34,926 bases of DNA from positions 1 through 34,926 of IMG/VR virus record IMGVR_UViG_3300040856_002589. One strand, 5' to 3'. The translations under genes and the position numbers were made by a program. Origin of the DNA: a virus. Below, piece by piece: positions 6,644 to 14,333 of this stretch. Numbering within the stretch: the stretch's first letter is position 1; each line of letters begins with the position of its first letter. The notes under the pieces were generated by a model. The model saw nothing but the letters and a program-made list of their open reading frames with translations. It did no database searches and was not told the DNA's origin.

Positions 6644-7195
6644 CTAATCACTTAAAAGTCCTTTAAGTAAATGAGTTGCCTCTGAAAATCTATCCACATA
6701 ATGAAGAAGTTTCATTTCCTCATTATTCAAAAAACCATCATCCAACATTTCTTGCTCAATCCAAGTTCTCAAAGTTCTCCACATTCTACCCACGCATATG
6801 ATGGGTTTTTGTTCCATATGTTTTGCTTGAACCAACTGATAGATCATTGACATTTCAAGTAATGTTCCAATACCACCTGGAGTCACTATGAAAGCGTCAC
6901 AATCTGCAAAAGTTTTTAATCTTGAGTAAAATGTTTCGTGTCTTTCATACTCTTCCACATAAGCATTTACGCCATCCTCAAATGGCAAATATATTGCCTG
7001 TGCAATTGACACAGTTTCAGATCCTGTTTTTGTAGATAATGCCCCTTTATTTGCTGCTTCCATTGTTCCTGGGCCACCACCAGTCACAACAATCCATCCT
7101 TGAGACGCAATGTTTTTCGCAAGTGTTTCGACTGCCTTATAAAGGTTAGAATCCGGTTTTGTTCTTGCCGAACCAAATATTGCTACCTTTTTCAT
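6644..7195 (-). CDS. LOG-family Rossmann-fold nucleotide hydrolase
   Basis: 183 residues from the ATG at 7195 (MKKVAIFGSARTKPDSNLYK...). The two LOG signatures are present: GGGPGTMEAANKGA and PGGIGTLLEM, with the Rossmann start VAIFGSAR. Characterised LOG enzymes cleave the N-glycosidic bond of nucleoside 5'-monophosphates (for example cytokinin riboside monophosphate); older annotations call them lysine decarboxylases, which is wrong. In a phage it might act in nucleotide turnover or on a nucleotide signal, but that is inference. The start is two bases after the stop of the small gene upstream. Confidence 0.85.
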   Translation of the reverse strand: MKKVAIFGSARTKPDSNLYKAVETLAKNIASQGWIVVTGGGPGTMEAANKGALSTKTGSETVSIAQAIYLPFEDGVNAYVEEYERHETFYSRLKTFADCDAFIVTPGGIGTLLEMSMIYQLVQAKHMEQKPIICVGRMWRTLRTWIEQEMLDDGFLNNEEMKLLHYVDRFSEATHLLKGLLSD

Positions 7196-7197
7196 AA

Positions 7198-7359
7198 TCA
7201 ATATCGACTTGGGGTATAATCAAGTCCTTCTAGAATTTCATTGAGCATTATACCATATTCTTTGAATCTTCGGTCTCCCGCAATAAAACATCTTTGACGC
7301 ATCCATACAGCATCTGCCAGAAGTTTTACTTGCTCTTCTGTAAGTTGTAAGTTTTTCAT
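7198..7359 (-). CDS. 53-residue hypothetical protein
   Basis: ATG at 7359, MKNLQLTEEQVKLLADAVWM..., ending GLDYTPSRY. Good helical content, no overlap with another frame, and a two-base gap to the LOG gene, so it probably shares its transcript. No known family. Confidence 0.7.
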   Translation of the reverse strand: MKNLQLTEEQVKLLADAVWMRQRCFIAGDRRFKEYGIMLNEILEGLDYTPSRY

Positions 7360-7450
7360 TAGTTTTTGATAACTGTCTTATGTAGCAGTTTAGTAGTCTT
7401 GTGCCACCTCTCTAGGCGCTACGGCAAGCATCACGGTTGTTAGGAATAAT

Positions 7451-7519
7451 TTAATTTGCAGCCCCCATCGCAGCAACGGTGATAGACGCGCCGGCCACTG
7501 CGGCAATGATTTCAATCAT
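7451..7519 (-). CDS. 22-residue hydrophobic peptide (tentative)
   Basis: ATG at 7519 opens MIEIIAAVAGASITVAAMGA..., a single hydrophobic Ala-rich helix. Another frame opening with TTG overlaps it and runs further left, ending AVAPREVAQDY. Either could be real; GC-rich DNA makes chance frames likely. It lies at the end of the tail-fibre cassette, where a very small membrane peptide would not be surprising. Confidence 0.3.
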   Translation of the reverse strand: MIEIIAAVAGASITVAAMGAAN

Positions 7520-7563
7520 GGCAGCAATGGCTACTTGACTAGCTTAGCGACCTTGTGCGCGGC

Positions 7564-7629
7564 CTACTGCGCCACTCCATTCAGCGTGATCGTCCAGCCA
7601 CGGCTTTTCAGGTTGGGGTGGCTACGCAT
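7564..7629 (-). CDS. Short ORF at the end of the LamG gene (tentative)
   Basis: The ATG at 7629 overlaps the TAG of the LamG gene, and 21 codons follow (MRSHPNLKSRGWTITLNGVA...). The string LKSRGWTITLNG resembles the last repeat of leucine-rich surface proteins. It may be a remnant of a longer fibre C-terminus put out of frame. Confidence 0.35.
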   Translation of the reverse strand: MRSHPNLKSRGWTITLNGVAQ

Positions 7630-8353
7630 TAGGGAACGGCGCAGTCGGTGGTGTGAAGTTACTGGTGTAGCGTGCGACGCCTTTGGTGACTCGAACTTCG
7701 TCGATGTAACCGTTCGAGGGCTCTTGAATGGCACCGCTGTTATTTCGCATAGCGCCAACAAACAAAACATCGTCCGTAAGGTTTTGAGTGTTAGAACTTG
7801 TCCCAACAATAGTTCCGTCAAGGAATAGCCTTATGGTTGATCCTTCTCTACTGACAGCAACATGATACCAAGTGTTCAGCGACAGCAGATTTGCAGCGCT
7901 AAACGGCCCGCCATTTGTGTAGAAAAACAATGCGTACGAGGGAAACTGACCGCCGGGTGTTCCGGTGTAACCAAGACTCCAACCCGTCGTAGAGTTTATG
8001 GATCCTTTCCGTGTTCCAACAACAGTATTGAAGTTGTTGAAGCTGTTTATGTAGAGAAAAGCTTCCGCCGTGAAATCACTTGTTCCGACAGCGAAATCTG
8101 AGCTTGTTGATGATAGGTAGTCATTCTGCCCGTCAAATGCAATACTCGCCCCACCAAACTTGCTCTGCGCCGTGCTGATTTGTGCGCCGTTAAGAGCAGA
8201 TACGGTCTTAGTGCTCGGGCTGCTATCAACAATCGTTGTGCTGCCGTTGGTGCCATCACCATGAAGCAGCAGGGAGACGTTGCTGAAGTAAGGGTCAGTC
8301 TCTCCACCAGCCGCAACCGACAAAAACGCCGGATCACTCAGCAGCAGATTCAC
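7622..8353 (-). CDS. Tail-fibre protein with LamG/concanavalin-like lectin domain
   Basis: 243 residues. From about residue 22 the chain follows the laminin-G/ConA jelly-roll pattern: VSLLLHGDGTNGSTTIVDSS, FGGASIAFDG, TWYHVAVSREGSTIRLFLDG, GYIDEVRVTKGVARYTSNFT. Such domains bind sugars and are common at the tips of cyanophage fibres and in cyanobacterial surface proteins. The likely role is receptor contact. DNA is markedly more GC-rich than the surrounding phage genes. It overlaps the next gene's stop by four bases. Confidence 0.85.
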   Translation of the reverse strand: MNLLLSDPAFLSVAAGGETDPYFSNVSLLLHGDGTNGSTTIVDSSPSTKTVSALNGAQISTAQSKFGGASIAFDGQNDYLSSTSSDFAVGTSDFTAEAFLYINSFNNFNTVVGTRKGSINSTTGWSLGYTGTPGGQFPSYALFFYTNGGPFSAANLLSLNTWYHVAVSREGSTIRLFLDGTIVGTSSNTQNLTDDVLFVGAMRNNSGAIQEPSNGYIDEVRVTKGVARYTSNFTPPTAPFPNA

Positions 8354-8919
8354 TGCACACCTCCAGCCAGGCCGGCGACGAACTCAGCGGGCAGGTCGTG
8401 AGCTTGGGCTACACCCTGCATCAGCGCGATCAGCTCTGCGTTGATCAATCCAAACCCAATCGCAGAGCGCCAAGCAGCAAGAAAGATCCTGCTATCACCA
8501 TCAGCGGCTTTGCCCAAGCCCACGCTCAAGGCCATTGCCAAGGCCGGTGCATCAATCAACGCCTTGCCCAGTAGTGCGTTGATCTCTGCTGACGCCTGCA
8601 CTACTTGGCCGAACTCCAGCCAGCGAGGGGGATGTGTAGCGGCGTGATAGGCGGCCTGCTCCTCAGTAGTCAGTGGAACCAGCTCCCACTGCTGTGTCCA
8701 TTCGCCGTTGATCTCAACCGGCTGCGCCTGGATCACCTTTTCCACCGCAGGATCTGCAGTAGGCGTTTTGCTGGGCTTCACTCGATGCACGCCGTAGTGC
8801 GCCAGATCTGCATCACTCGGCGCCCACGAGAATGATTGCGTGGGTTCATCAAGCCTAAGCTGCCCCAGTGAGTAGGGCCAGATCACAGCCCCTTCTTTCA
8901 GTCGAACGAGATCAGCCAT
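8350..8919 (-). CDS. Tail-fibre-associated protein (possible assembly chaperone)
   Basis: About 189 residues from ATG at 8919 or 8922, which overlaps the TGA of the fibre gene upstream. N-terminal part (LVRLKEGAVIWPYSLGQLRL) is like small proteins encoded next to fibres; the C-terminal half is an Ala-rich helical domain. The position between two fibre genes suggests a fibre assembly or attachment protein. No conserved chaperone motif could be named. GC-rich like its neighbours. Confidence 0.6.
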   Translation of the reverse strand: MADLVRLKEGAVIWPYSLGQLRLDEPTQSFSWAPSDADLAHYGVHRVKPSKTPTADPAVEKVIQAQPVEINGEWTQQWELVPLTTEEQAAYHAATHPPRWLEFGQVVQASAEINALLGKALIDAPALAMALSVGLGKAADGDSRIFLAAWRSAIGFGLINAELIALMQGVAQAHDLPAEFVAGLAGGVQ

Positions 8920-9701
8920 CATGCCTGCACCCCCCAGGCTGCAACACAATCGGCATCAGCAGTGCCGAAGGAAGTAAGGCTCAATACGCCAGTCTTTGAT
9001 GCGGCGATGTTCGCTGGCTTAATGCCGAGGAACTTCCAATCTGCCGGGAATGTAAGCGTTCGCTGTGACGCATCAGCAATAATCCGAATCACCACGGTGC
9101 GCCCTGTAGCAAGGTTGCTGGTAGTAAGCGTCAGATCACCAGTGAGGCTGATGGTGCGATATTGACCGCCAAGAGCTGACAGATCAAGAGCAACGCTAGT
9201 TGCGTAGGTGATTGCCGCATAACTGGTAGCTGGGGCCAAGCCTGCAGCAGTTGTAGTGAACAGCGGCAGCGTTGCATCCGCGCCGGTTGAACTGGCGAGA
9301 ACGCGAGTGGCTGCGGTGTAGCTGAGATCAGTGGTGAGGCGGCTGTCGTCGCCTGCAGCCACCGTGCCTGCACTGGTGCCGACGTTCAGTGTGGCACAGC
9401 CGCCAAGCCCCAACGTTGTGCGCTGCGCCGCTGCATCGGCATCATCAAGCAGTGCTTTGCCAGCTGCGGTAATGTCACCACCAAGGGCAGCGGTATCAAC
9501 AGCACCGTCGTCAATCGTCCAGACGGTGCCGATGCCGCTAACGGTGATATCGCCTTTGTCGCCATCAGCAACTCTTGCCAATCCCACAACATTACTAATA
9601 GTCGATAATCGAGTACTTCCACTCTGATTAACAATTATATCTTCAGCACCAGTTAAAGCAAATGCTGAAGGTAATTGGCTTATCTTAATGGTTCCTATCA
9701 T
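8919..9701 (-). CDS. Tail-fibre protein, mosaic
   Basis: 260 residues. The start TIKISQLPSAFALTGAEDII is the standard N-terminus of a family of phage fibre or collar proteins. Then comes ADGDKGDITVSGIGTVWTID, the GDxGDITVSG fibre motif, Ala/Thr-rich beta-repeats, and a C-terminal strand domain. About the first 36 codons are AT-rich like the phage, the rest GC-rich, so the gene looks like a recombinant with a fixed attachment end and a swapped distal part. Three bases separate it from the long fibre gene upstream. Confidence 0.85.
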   Translation of the reverse strand: MIGTIKISQLPSAFALTGAEDIIVNQSGSTRLSTISNVVGLARVADGDKGDITVSGIGTVWTIDDGAVDTAALGGDITAAGKALLDDADAAAQRTTLGLGGCATLNVGTSAGTVAAGDDSRLTTDLSYTAATRVLASSTGADATLPLFTTTAAGLAPATSYAAITYATSVALDLSALGGQYRTISLTGDLTLTTSNLATGRTVVIRIIADASQRTLTFPADWKFLGIKPANIAASKTGVLSLTSFGTADADCVAAWGVQA

Positions 9702-9703
9702 TA

Positions 9704-11638
9704 TTAAAACTGTACTGTAATTGTTTTATCATCTTCGGTGAGAAGTGCATTATTATTTTCGTCTGTAATAGTGTATTGGCTATATGGTTTAGTAATTGCA
9801 GTATATATCATACTATATATTATTCGATCTGTTGTGGTTGGTGTTGCTACTAAATTGATAAGTTCATTTTCTATTGTTACATCATAACTGACAAAAGTAG
9901 ATCCCGTAGAAACAGAACTCACTTCAAGATTATTTATACTTATACCATTATTTACTGATAGTATTTTTACAGTATGAAAGTCAATACCATTAGTTGCCTG
10001 AATCGAATATTCAACTGTACCATACTCATCTACTGAAAGTACTTTATGAAGTGAAGTAGGAGTTAATGTTTGTGTAATTGTGGTATAAGATTTTTGTAAA
10101 GAAACAACTTCTCCACTATAATCAGAACCAGAATCATTATCTATGATACTAACTGAACTTACAGAAATATTAGGAGTATTAGTAAGTCCTTGTGCGACTG
10201 TTGCAATTCCTGCCACTGATGCATAGTCACCACTTCCTCCAGAAACAGTAACAAACTCAAACTTACCCAAACTATGATTATACTTGAGAAACTTATCATC
10301 ATAAGCACTTGGATTTGTTGCAATACCAACAATATCATCAAGATACTTTAATCTCGTTTCGCCACCACCTCCAAGAGTGGAGAGTTGTTGTTGAATACGA
10401 TTTAAGAAAAGACGATAATGTTGCTGAAGTTGGTCAAAAGTAACAAAGTTTTGATCCAGTGGAGTCAGTGGGTCTTTATTATCAGTAGAAGGTGGTTCAT
10501 TAAGTAAACCTTCTTTGATAACCTCTTTAACTATTACTTCAGGTTCAACCCTAGAATAAGTTTCTCTAATAAAATCAATTTTCTTCTCAAGTCTTTCAAG
10601 ATTATCTTGGAGATTACCTACTGAAAGTTTTTCAATTTCACTGAAAACTTCTTCTTTTAATTCTTCTAGTTCCTGATGGTGTTTTTTAAGATACTTATCT
10701 ACATTATTAATGTGTTTCTCATTAATAATAACATCTGCTTTTACATCAACTAGTTCTTTTCTGTAGTCTTCTAATTTGTCATCAACAGATTCTTCGATAT
10801 TACTGGACTTTTTATTAATAGTTTCTATTAAAGAAGAAGAAATACTTTCAAAATATTCTTTGTATTCATCAAACTTTTCTTCTGTAAGATTAGACTGATG
10901 GTTAATTTCTTTTTTTAATGTCAAAGAAAGTTCTTCAAAAGTAGAAGATATATCATCAACAATTTTAGAATATTCTTCTATCTTTTGATTTTCTTCTAAA
11001 ATTTTATTTTCTAATATTTTAGAAAGATTACTATATGTCTTTTTTGTTTCTTTAACTTGAAATGAAGTTTCTTCTAATTTATTATTAAAGTAATTTATAT
11101 TATTATCAACAACTTCTGCAATATTATTGAATTGTGTATCAATATTTTCTTGGAGGTTACTAATATCTTCTTCTACATTTTCTTTGAGTTTCTTGACTTG
11201 TTCGCCAACAAAAACTTCTGTCTTTATGACTTTATTTTTATACTTTGGTAGTTCTACATTTAGAAAATTATCTACAACTTCTGTAAGAGAATTTGTGGTT
11301 CTTTTAAACTCTTGTAAGTCTTTTTTGTTAAGACCTTTTACTTCACTTTGAATTAGTTTGAAGTTTTCATCAAGAACCATCATTTGAGAAAGCATGGCAT
11401 TCTCAAGGTCAGTCTTATCTAGTTTTTCTTCTAAGTTTTGAGAAAACAATTCGACAAGATTTGAGAGTTGTTCGATTTTCTCAAATACATTTGTCTTCTC
11501 AGTAATTTGAGTTATGGTTTCATAATTTTCTAGAAACTTATCATAACTTTCAGTGATATATGGAGAAACCTCTGGAGATTCAAACACACCAGAAGTTTGT
11601 TTTTTCTCAAATAAATCTGATGGTTTCTTTAATGCCAC
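9704..11638 (-). CDS. Long coiled-coil tail-fibre/baseplate structural protein
   Basis: 644 residues. Residues about 20-380 are almost continuous heptad coiled coil rich in Lys, Glu and Asn (for example NVEEDISNLQENIDTQFNNI). Residues 400-480 contain LFLNRIQQQLSTLGGGGETR and LKYLDDIVGIATNPSAYDDK, the latter a motif of cyanophage structural proteins. The C-terminal 150 residues are Ser/Thr/Val-rich beta structure. This architecture fits a trimeric fibre shaft. First in the fibre transcription unit. Confidence 0.85.
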   Translation of the reverse strand: MALKKPSDLFEKKQTSGVFESPEVSPYITESYDKFLENYETITQITEKTNVFEKIEQLSNLVELFSQNLEEKLDKTDLENAMLSQMMVLDENFKLIQSEVKGLNKKDLQEFKRTTNSLTEVVDNFLNVELPKYKNKVIKTEVFVGEQVKKLKENVEEDISNLQENIDTQFNNIAEVVDNNINYFNNKLEETSFQVKETKKTYSNLSKILENKILEENQKIEEYSKIVDDISSTFEELSLTLKKEINHQSNLTEEKFDEYKEYFESISSSLIETINKKSSNIEESVDDKLEDYRKELVDVKADVIINEKHINNVDKYLKKHHQELEELKEEVFSEIEKLSVGNLQDNLERLEKKIDFIRETYSRVEPEVIVKEVIKEGLLNEPPSTDNKDPLTPLDQNFVTFDQLQQHYRLFLNRIQQQLSTLGGGGETRLKYLDDIVGIATNPSAYDDKFLKYNHSLGKFEFVTVSGGSGDYASVAGIATVAQGLTNTPNISVSSVSIIDNDSGSDYSGEVVSLQKSYTTITQTLTPTSLHKVLSVDEYGTVEYSIQATNGIDFHTVKILSVNNGISINNLEVSSVSTGSTFVSYDVTIENELINLVATPTTTDRIIYSMIYTAITKPYSQYTITDENNNALLTEDDKTITVQF

Positions 11639-11671
11639 TTATATAAAATTCGTTTTCTTATGAGATTATTT

Positions 11672-11700
11672 ATTATACTATCTTTAGTGAGTGCAGTTAA
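11672..11700 (-). promoter_or_regulatory. Probable sigma70-type promoter for the fibre genes
   Basis: Minus strand TTAACT (11700-11695), 17 bases, TATAAT (11677-11672), followed by AATAAATAA, a near-match to the T4 late box. The -35 is weak and overlaps the inverted repeat at 11698-11737. Confidence 0.45.
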
Positions 11701-11737
11701 CAGTCCTGAGAGAGTGATACGAGCATCAGGACTGTTA
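11698..11737. repeat. Perfect 12-bp inverted repeat
   Basis: TAACAGTCCTGA at 11698-11709 and its complement at 11726-11737, loop 16 bases. No T-run follows on either strand, so it is not a standard intrinsic terminator; it separates the endonuclease gene from the fibre unit and touches the fibre promoter. Confidence 0.7.
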
Positions 11738-11752
11738 GGAATGTTAAGAGTG

Positions 11753-12451
11753 TTATGAGGATTGGGAGCATTTTAACTGAGAGAATAGTTTTAGTAAGTG
11801 GGGAATACCTTCAGGTTTTATGAGTTCAGTGGTAGAGTGACTAGAATACCTCCACCCATTTTCTTTTGCGTATTTGAGTTGTTCTTGTTCTACATCAAAA
11901 CATTCTCCCAATGTAGATTCATAAACTTCAACAATTGAAATTAAATGTTTCTTGAGTCTCTCTTGTAAGGTACGAACAGTTATCCCCAACTTAAAATGCA
12001 TACCATCATTGTCTATATAACGAACCAAATACAAAAAACAAGGAAGAGTTCTTTGTTCTTCTGTTGGCAATCTACCATATCCACCAAATCCATCCCACCC
12101 TTCTTCTAGTTTTTTCTTCCAAGAGTTGCTTATATTTTTTGCTTTTTCTGGAGAACAAGGAACTCTTGCCGATGGATTTGGTTTTCCTTTTCTTGGAGAT
12201 TGATAAACACCTTTCATACCTTTATTCCAAGCAACTTGTGCTCCTTTCAATCCCTTATTCCAAGGTTCTTTTCCTTTTTGCCATTCTGACCAGTTGCGAG
12301 TAATACCACATTTTTGCAAATGTTTATATACTGTCGATTTGGGAATGTCTAGATGATTTGCGATTTCCTGCGAAGACATTCCAGAAATATACATTTCTTC
12401 CCAAAGTTTTCTGTCAGCTTCAGTATATTTTTGGTTCATTTTGCTGCTCAC
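11753..12451 (-). CDS. Homing endonuclease: HTH + NUMOD3 + GIY-YIG-like nuclease
   Basis: 232 residues. Residues 10-50 hold a resolvase-like helix-turn-helix (SSQEIANHLDIPKSTVYKHL). Residues 58-100 carry repeated NUMOD3-type motifs (EPWNKGLKG, AWNKGMKG, SPRKGKPNPSA). Residues 135-220 (CFLYLVRYIDNDGMHFKLGI, then RTLQERLKKH) resemble the GIY-YIG/Mug113 superfamily. It lies just 3' of psbA, the place of the free-standing psbA-targeting endonuclease F-CphI described in cyanophage S-PM2. The target is therefore probably the psbA intron site. A terminator with a late promoter lies directly upstream. Confidence 0.85.
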   Translation of the reverse strand: MSSKMNQKYTEADRKLWEEMYISGMSSQEIANHLDIPKSTVYKHLQKCGITRNWSEWQKGKEPWNKGLKGAQVAWNKGMKGVYQSPRKGKPNPSARVPCSPEKAKNISNSWKKKLEEGWDGFGGYGRLPTEEQRTLPCFLYLVRYIDNDGMHFKLGITVRTLQERLKKHLISIVEVYESTLGECFDVEQEQLKYAKENGWRYSSHSTTELIKPEGIPHLLKLFSQLKCSQSS

Positions 12452-12460
12452 GGTTATTTT

Positions 12461-12493
12461 TATTTATAAAAAAAGGGAACTCAGAAGAGTTCC
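12461..12493 (-). terminator. psbA terminator fused to a late promoter
   Basis: Minus strand GGAACTC / GAGTTCC (12493-12476, loop TTCT), then a seven-T run that runs into TATAAATA (12468-12461), the T4-type late promoter. One module therefore ends psbA transcripts and starts late transcription of the endonuclease gene. Confidence 0.8.
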
Positions 12494-12497
12494 TTAA

Positions 12498-12526
12498 AGT
12501 ATACCGTTATTTGGTTTCTATGTCAA
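12498..12526 (-). promoter_or_regulatory. Sigma70-type promoter over the psbA stop codon
   Basis: Minus strand TTGACA (12526-12521), 17 bases, TATACT (12503-12498). The TGA inside the -35 is the psbA stop codon. The predicted start falls just before the terminator hairpin, so the transcript would begin with that hairpin. Confidence 0.65.
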
Positions 12527-13810
12527 CCAATAGAAGGAGCAGTTAGAGCAACAGGAGTTGCTTCAATGCTGGCCAAGTCAAGTGGGAAGTTGTGGCTATT
12601 TCTTTCATGGACCACTTCTAGTCCCAAATCTGCTCGGTTAAGGATGTCAGCCCAAGTTGGAACAACTTTACCAGTGTGGTCAAGAATACTTTGATTAAAG
12701 TTTAGACCATTCAGATTGGTTGAAGAAACAGCAATTCCAAGAGCAGCACACCAAATTCCAACTACTGGCCAAGCAGCAAGGAAGAAGTGTAGTGAACGAG
12801 AATTATTGAAAGAAGCATATTGGAAGATTAGACGACCAAAGTAACCGTGAGCCAATTATCCAAAAGTTTCCTTAAGGGTTGGACTATATCTTCACCAATT
12901 AAGGTGCTGGGCGCTCTTGCCTGTTATTAAGAAGACTGAACTTCTCAGGTAGTCTCTGAACCTTTCCCAGATGTATCTAGGACTTGGATGCTGATTGCCA
13001 TATCCTTTTGGGACTTAGGTTTCCAGCAGTTCACCCAGTTTAGCGTGACCCGCTCTGTCAAGCCACGATGTTATATGTTTCTTCCTCTTGACCAAACTTA
13101 TAACCATAATTTTGAGATTCGTTTTCAGTAGTCTCACGAACAAGACTGCTAGTGACTAGCGAACCATGCATAGCTGAGAAAAGACTTCCTCCAAAAACAC
13201 CAGCAACCCCAAGCATATGTAGTGGATTCATAAGAATATTATGTTCAGCCTGAAAGACTAACATAAAATTAAAAGTGCCACTAATTCCCAAAGGAAGACC
13301 ATCAGAAAATGAACCTTGACCGATTGGATAGATAAAAAGAACAGCAGTTGCCGCAGCCGCCGGAGCAGTAAAAGCAACAAAAATCCATGGCCTCATTCCG
13401 AGACGATATGAAAGTTCCCATTCCCTACCAGCGTAGGACCAAATACCGATCAGGAAATGAAAAACAATTAATTGATAAGGTCCGCCATTATAAAGCCATT
13501 CATCAAGTGATTGGGCATCCCAAATTGCATAAAAATGCAATCCAATAGCATTAGAACTTGGAATCACTGTAGCAGAAATAATATTGTTTCCATCCATAAA
13601 AGAACCGGAAACCATTTCTCTAATACCATCAATATCTACTCCGGGAGCAGCAATCATAGCGATAATGAAGCAGTTAGTCGCAACTAATAAAGTTGGAATA
13701 CATAATACACCAAACCAACCAACATAAAGTCGGTTGTCGGTAGAAGTAACCCACTGGCAGAAAGATTCCCAGGGGTTAGTAGAATTGCGTTGTGCAATAG
13801 AAGCAGTCAT
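12523..13810 (-). CDS. psbA: Photosystem II D1 protein, interrupted by a group I intron
   Basis: Exon 1 is 13810-13061 (250 codons), exon 2 is 12852-12523 (109 codons plus stop); joined they give a 359-residue D1. Joining at GTGGCT/GCTCAC restores IVAAHGYFGR. Key residues are present at standard numbers: H118, E130 (high-light form), Y161, D170, E189, H190, H198, H215, H252, S264, H272, H332, E333, H337, D342 and A344, the processing site. D1 carries much of the electron-transfer chain and the Mn cluster; phages express it to keep photosynthesis running during infection. Unspliced RNA would stop at a TGA immediately after A250. Several usually invariant positions are changed (see findings). 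Driven by two promoters and a late box upstream. Confidence 0.97.
12853..13060 (-). ncRNA. Group I self-splicing intron in psbA (208 nt, no ORF)
   Basis: The minus strand carries the conserved core: R-like GTTCAGAGACTA (12961-12950) and S-like AAGATATAGTCC (12892-12881), which pair as P7, and a Q-like AATCAGCATCCAAG. P1 is clear: exon end GTGGCT pairs with intron GGTCAC, putting the required U-G pair at the 5' splice site. The intron ends in G. It encodes no protein, so mobility would rely on a separate nuclease such as the adjacent 11753-12451 gene. Position after codon 250 matches cyanophage psbA introns known from S-PM2. Confidence 0.93.
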
Positions 13811-13973
13811 TTTTCGTTAAAGGGTAAGTAATAGTTCGGGGGAACGAACGAGTAATATTATTCCCACGACACCCTCCATCGTGGGTATGAGAGACGCATT
13901 TATACTCCCTATAGGTCTCGGTTTGGGGAGTGACAATGTAACGAATTGTGAGGAATCCGTAACATTTGTTTAC
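13811..13973 (-). promoter_or_regulatory. Structured psbA 5' leader
   Basis: About 160 bases between the predicted start site and the psbA ATG. Two inverted repeats are exact: CCCACGA/TCGTGGG (13863-13869, 13879-13885) and ACTCCC/GGGAGT (13904-13909, 13926-13931). No strong ribosome site precedes the ATG. The leader could control mRNA stability or translation. Confidence 0.6.
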
Positions 13974-13974
13974 C

Positions 13975-14008
13975 TATTTATAGTAGCACAGGCTACTAAC
14001 CTTGTCAA
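13975..14008 (-). promoter_or_regulatory. psbA promoter P1, sigma70 plus late box
   Basis: Minus strand TTGACA (14008-14003), 17 bases, TACTAT (13985-13980); the -10 overlaps a T4-type late box TATAAATA (13982-13975). The spacer and -10 also form a perfect TAGTAGC/GCTACTA inverted repeat (13981-13998), a possible operator. psbA could thus be read both early by host sigma70 RNA polymerase and late by the phage-modified form. Confidence 0.8.
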
Positions 14009-14053
14009 CCCCTTGATTTAGGATTGGTCGGGAGTTCCCTCACCGACCCCATA

Positions 14054-14082
14054 AGAATACCACGGTCAGGGAACCCTGTCAA
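14054..14082 (-). promoter_or_regulatory. psbA promoter P2, sigma70-type
   Basis: Minus strand TTGACA (14082-14077), 17 bases, TATTCT (14059-14054). It lies upstream of P1; a GGTCGG/CCGACC hairpin (14026-14048) lies between them. A near-late box (TCTAAATA, plus strand, about 14105) may serve the divergent plus-strand genes. Confidence 0.6.
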
Positions 14083-14132
14083 TACCCCCATAAGACCCAA
14101 CTAAATCTAAATACTTACACAGCTCCCATAAT

Positions 14133-14333
14133 ATGTCATCGCGCACATATAACACCAAATCCAGAGAGCCCTGGAACGCACCAATACATAATATCCTAAA
14201 AGCAATAGATAATCACAATCAAGAATACTTCAAAACAAATAACATTTGGCATTTGGAGAAAGCAGATATGTTGAGAAAATATCTACACGAACTCAAAACC
14301 TGGATCGCAACACAGGAGACAAATGGACATTAA
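14133..14333 (+). CDS. Conserved small cyanophage protein
   Basis: 66 residues (MSSRTYNTKSREPWNAPIHN..., then HLEKADMLRKYLHELKTWI). Recognisable as a conserved cyanophage hypothetical. First of four small genes on the plus strand, divergent from psbA. It overlaps the next gene by 11 bases. Confidence 0.75.
   Translation: MSSRTYNTKSREPWNAPIHNILKAIDNHNQEYFKTNNIWHLEKADMLRKYLHELKTWIATQETNGH

Noticed and set aside
6644-7195. Lysine decarboxylase
   Set aside because: The PGGIGT and GGGPGTME motifs are those of LOG enzymes; the decarboxylase name is a historical error.
7535-9627. Many plus-strand frames opposite the GC-rich fibre genes
   Set aside because: High GC reduces stop codons; minus-strand products have clear fibre and lectin motifs.
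11698-11737. Intrinsic terminator at the 12-bp inverted repeat
   Set aside because: No T-run on either side.
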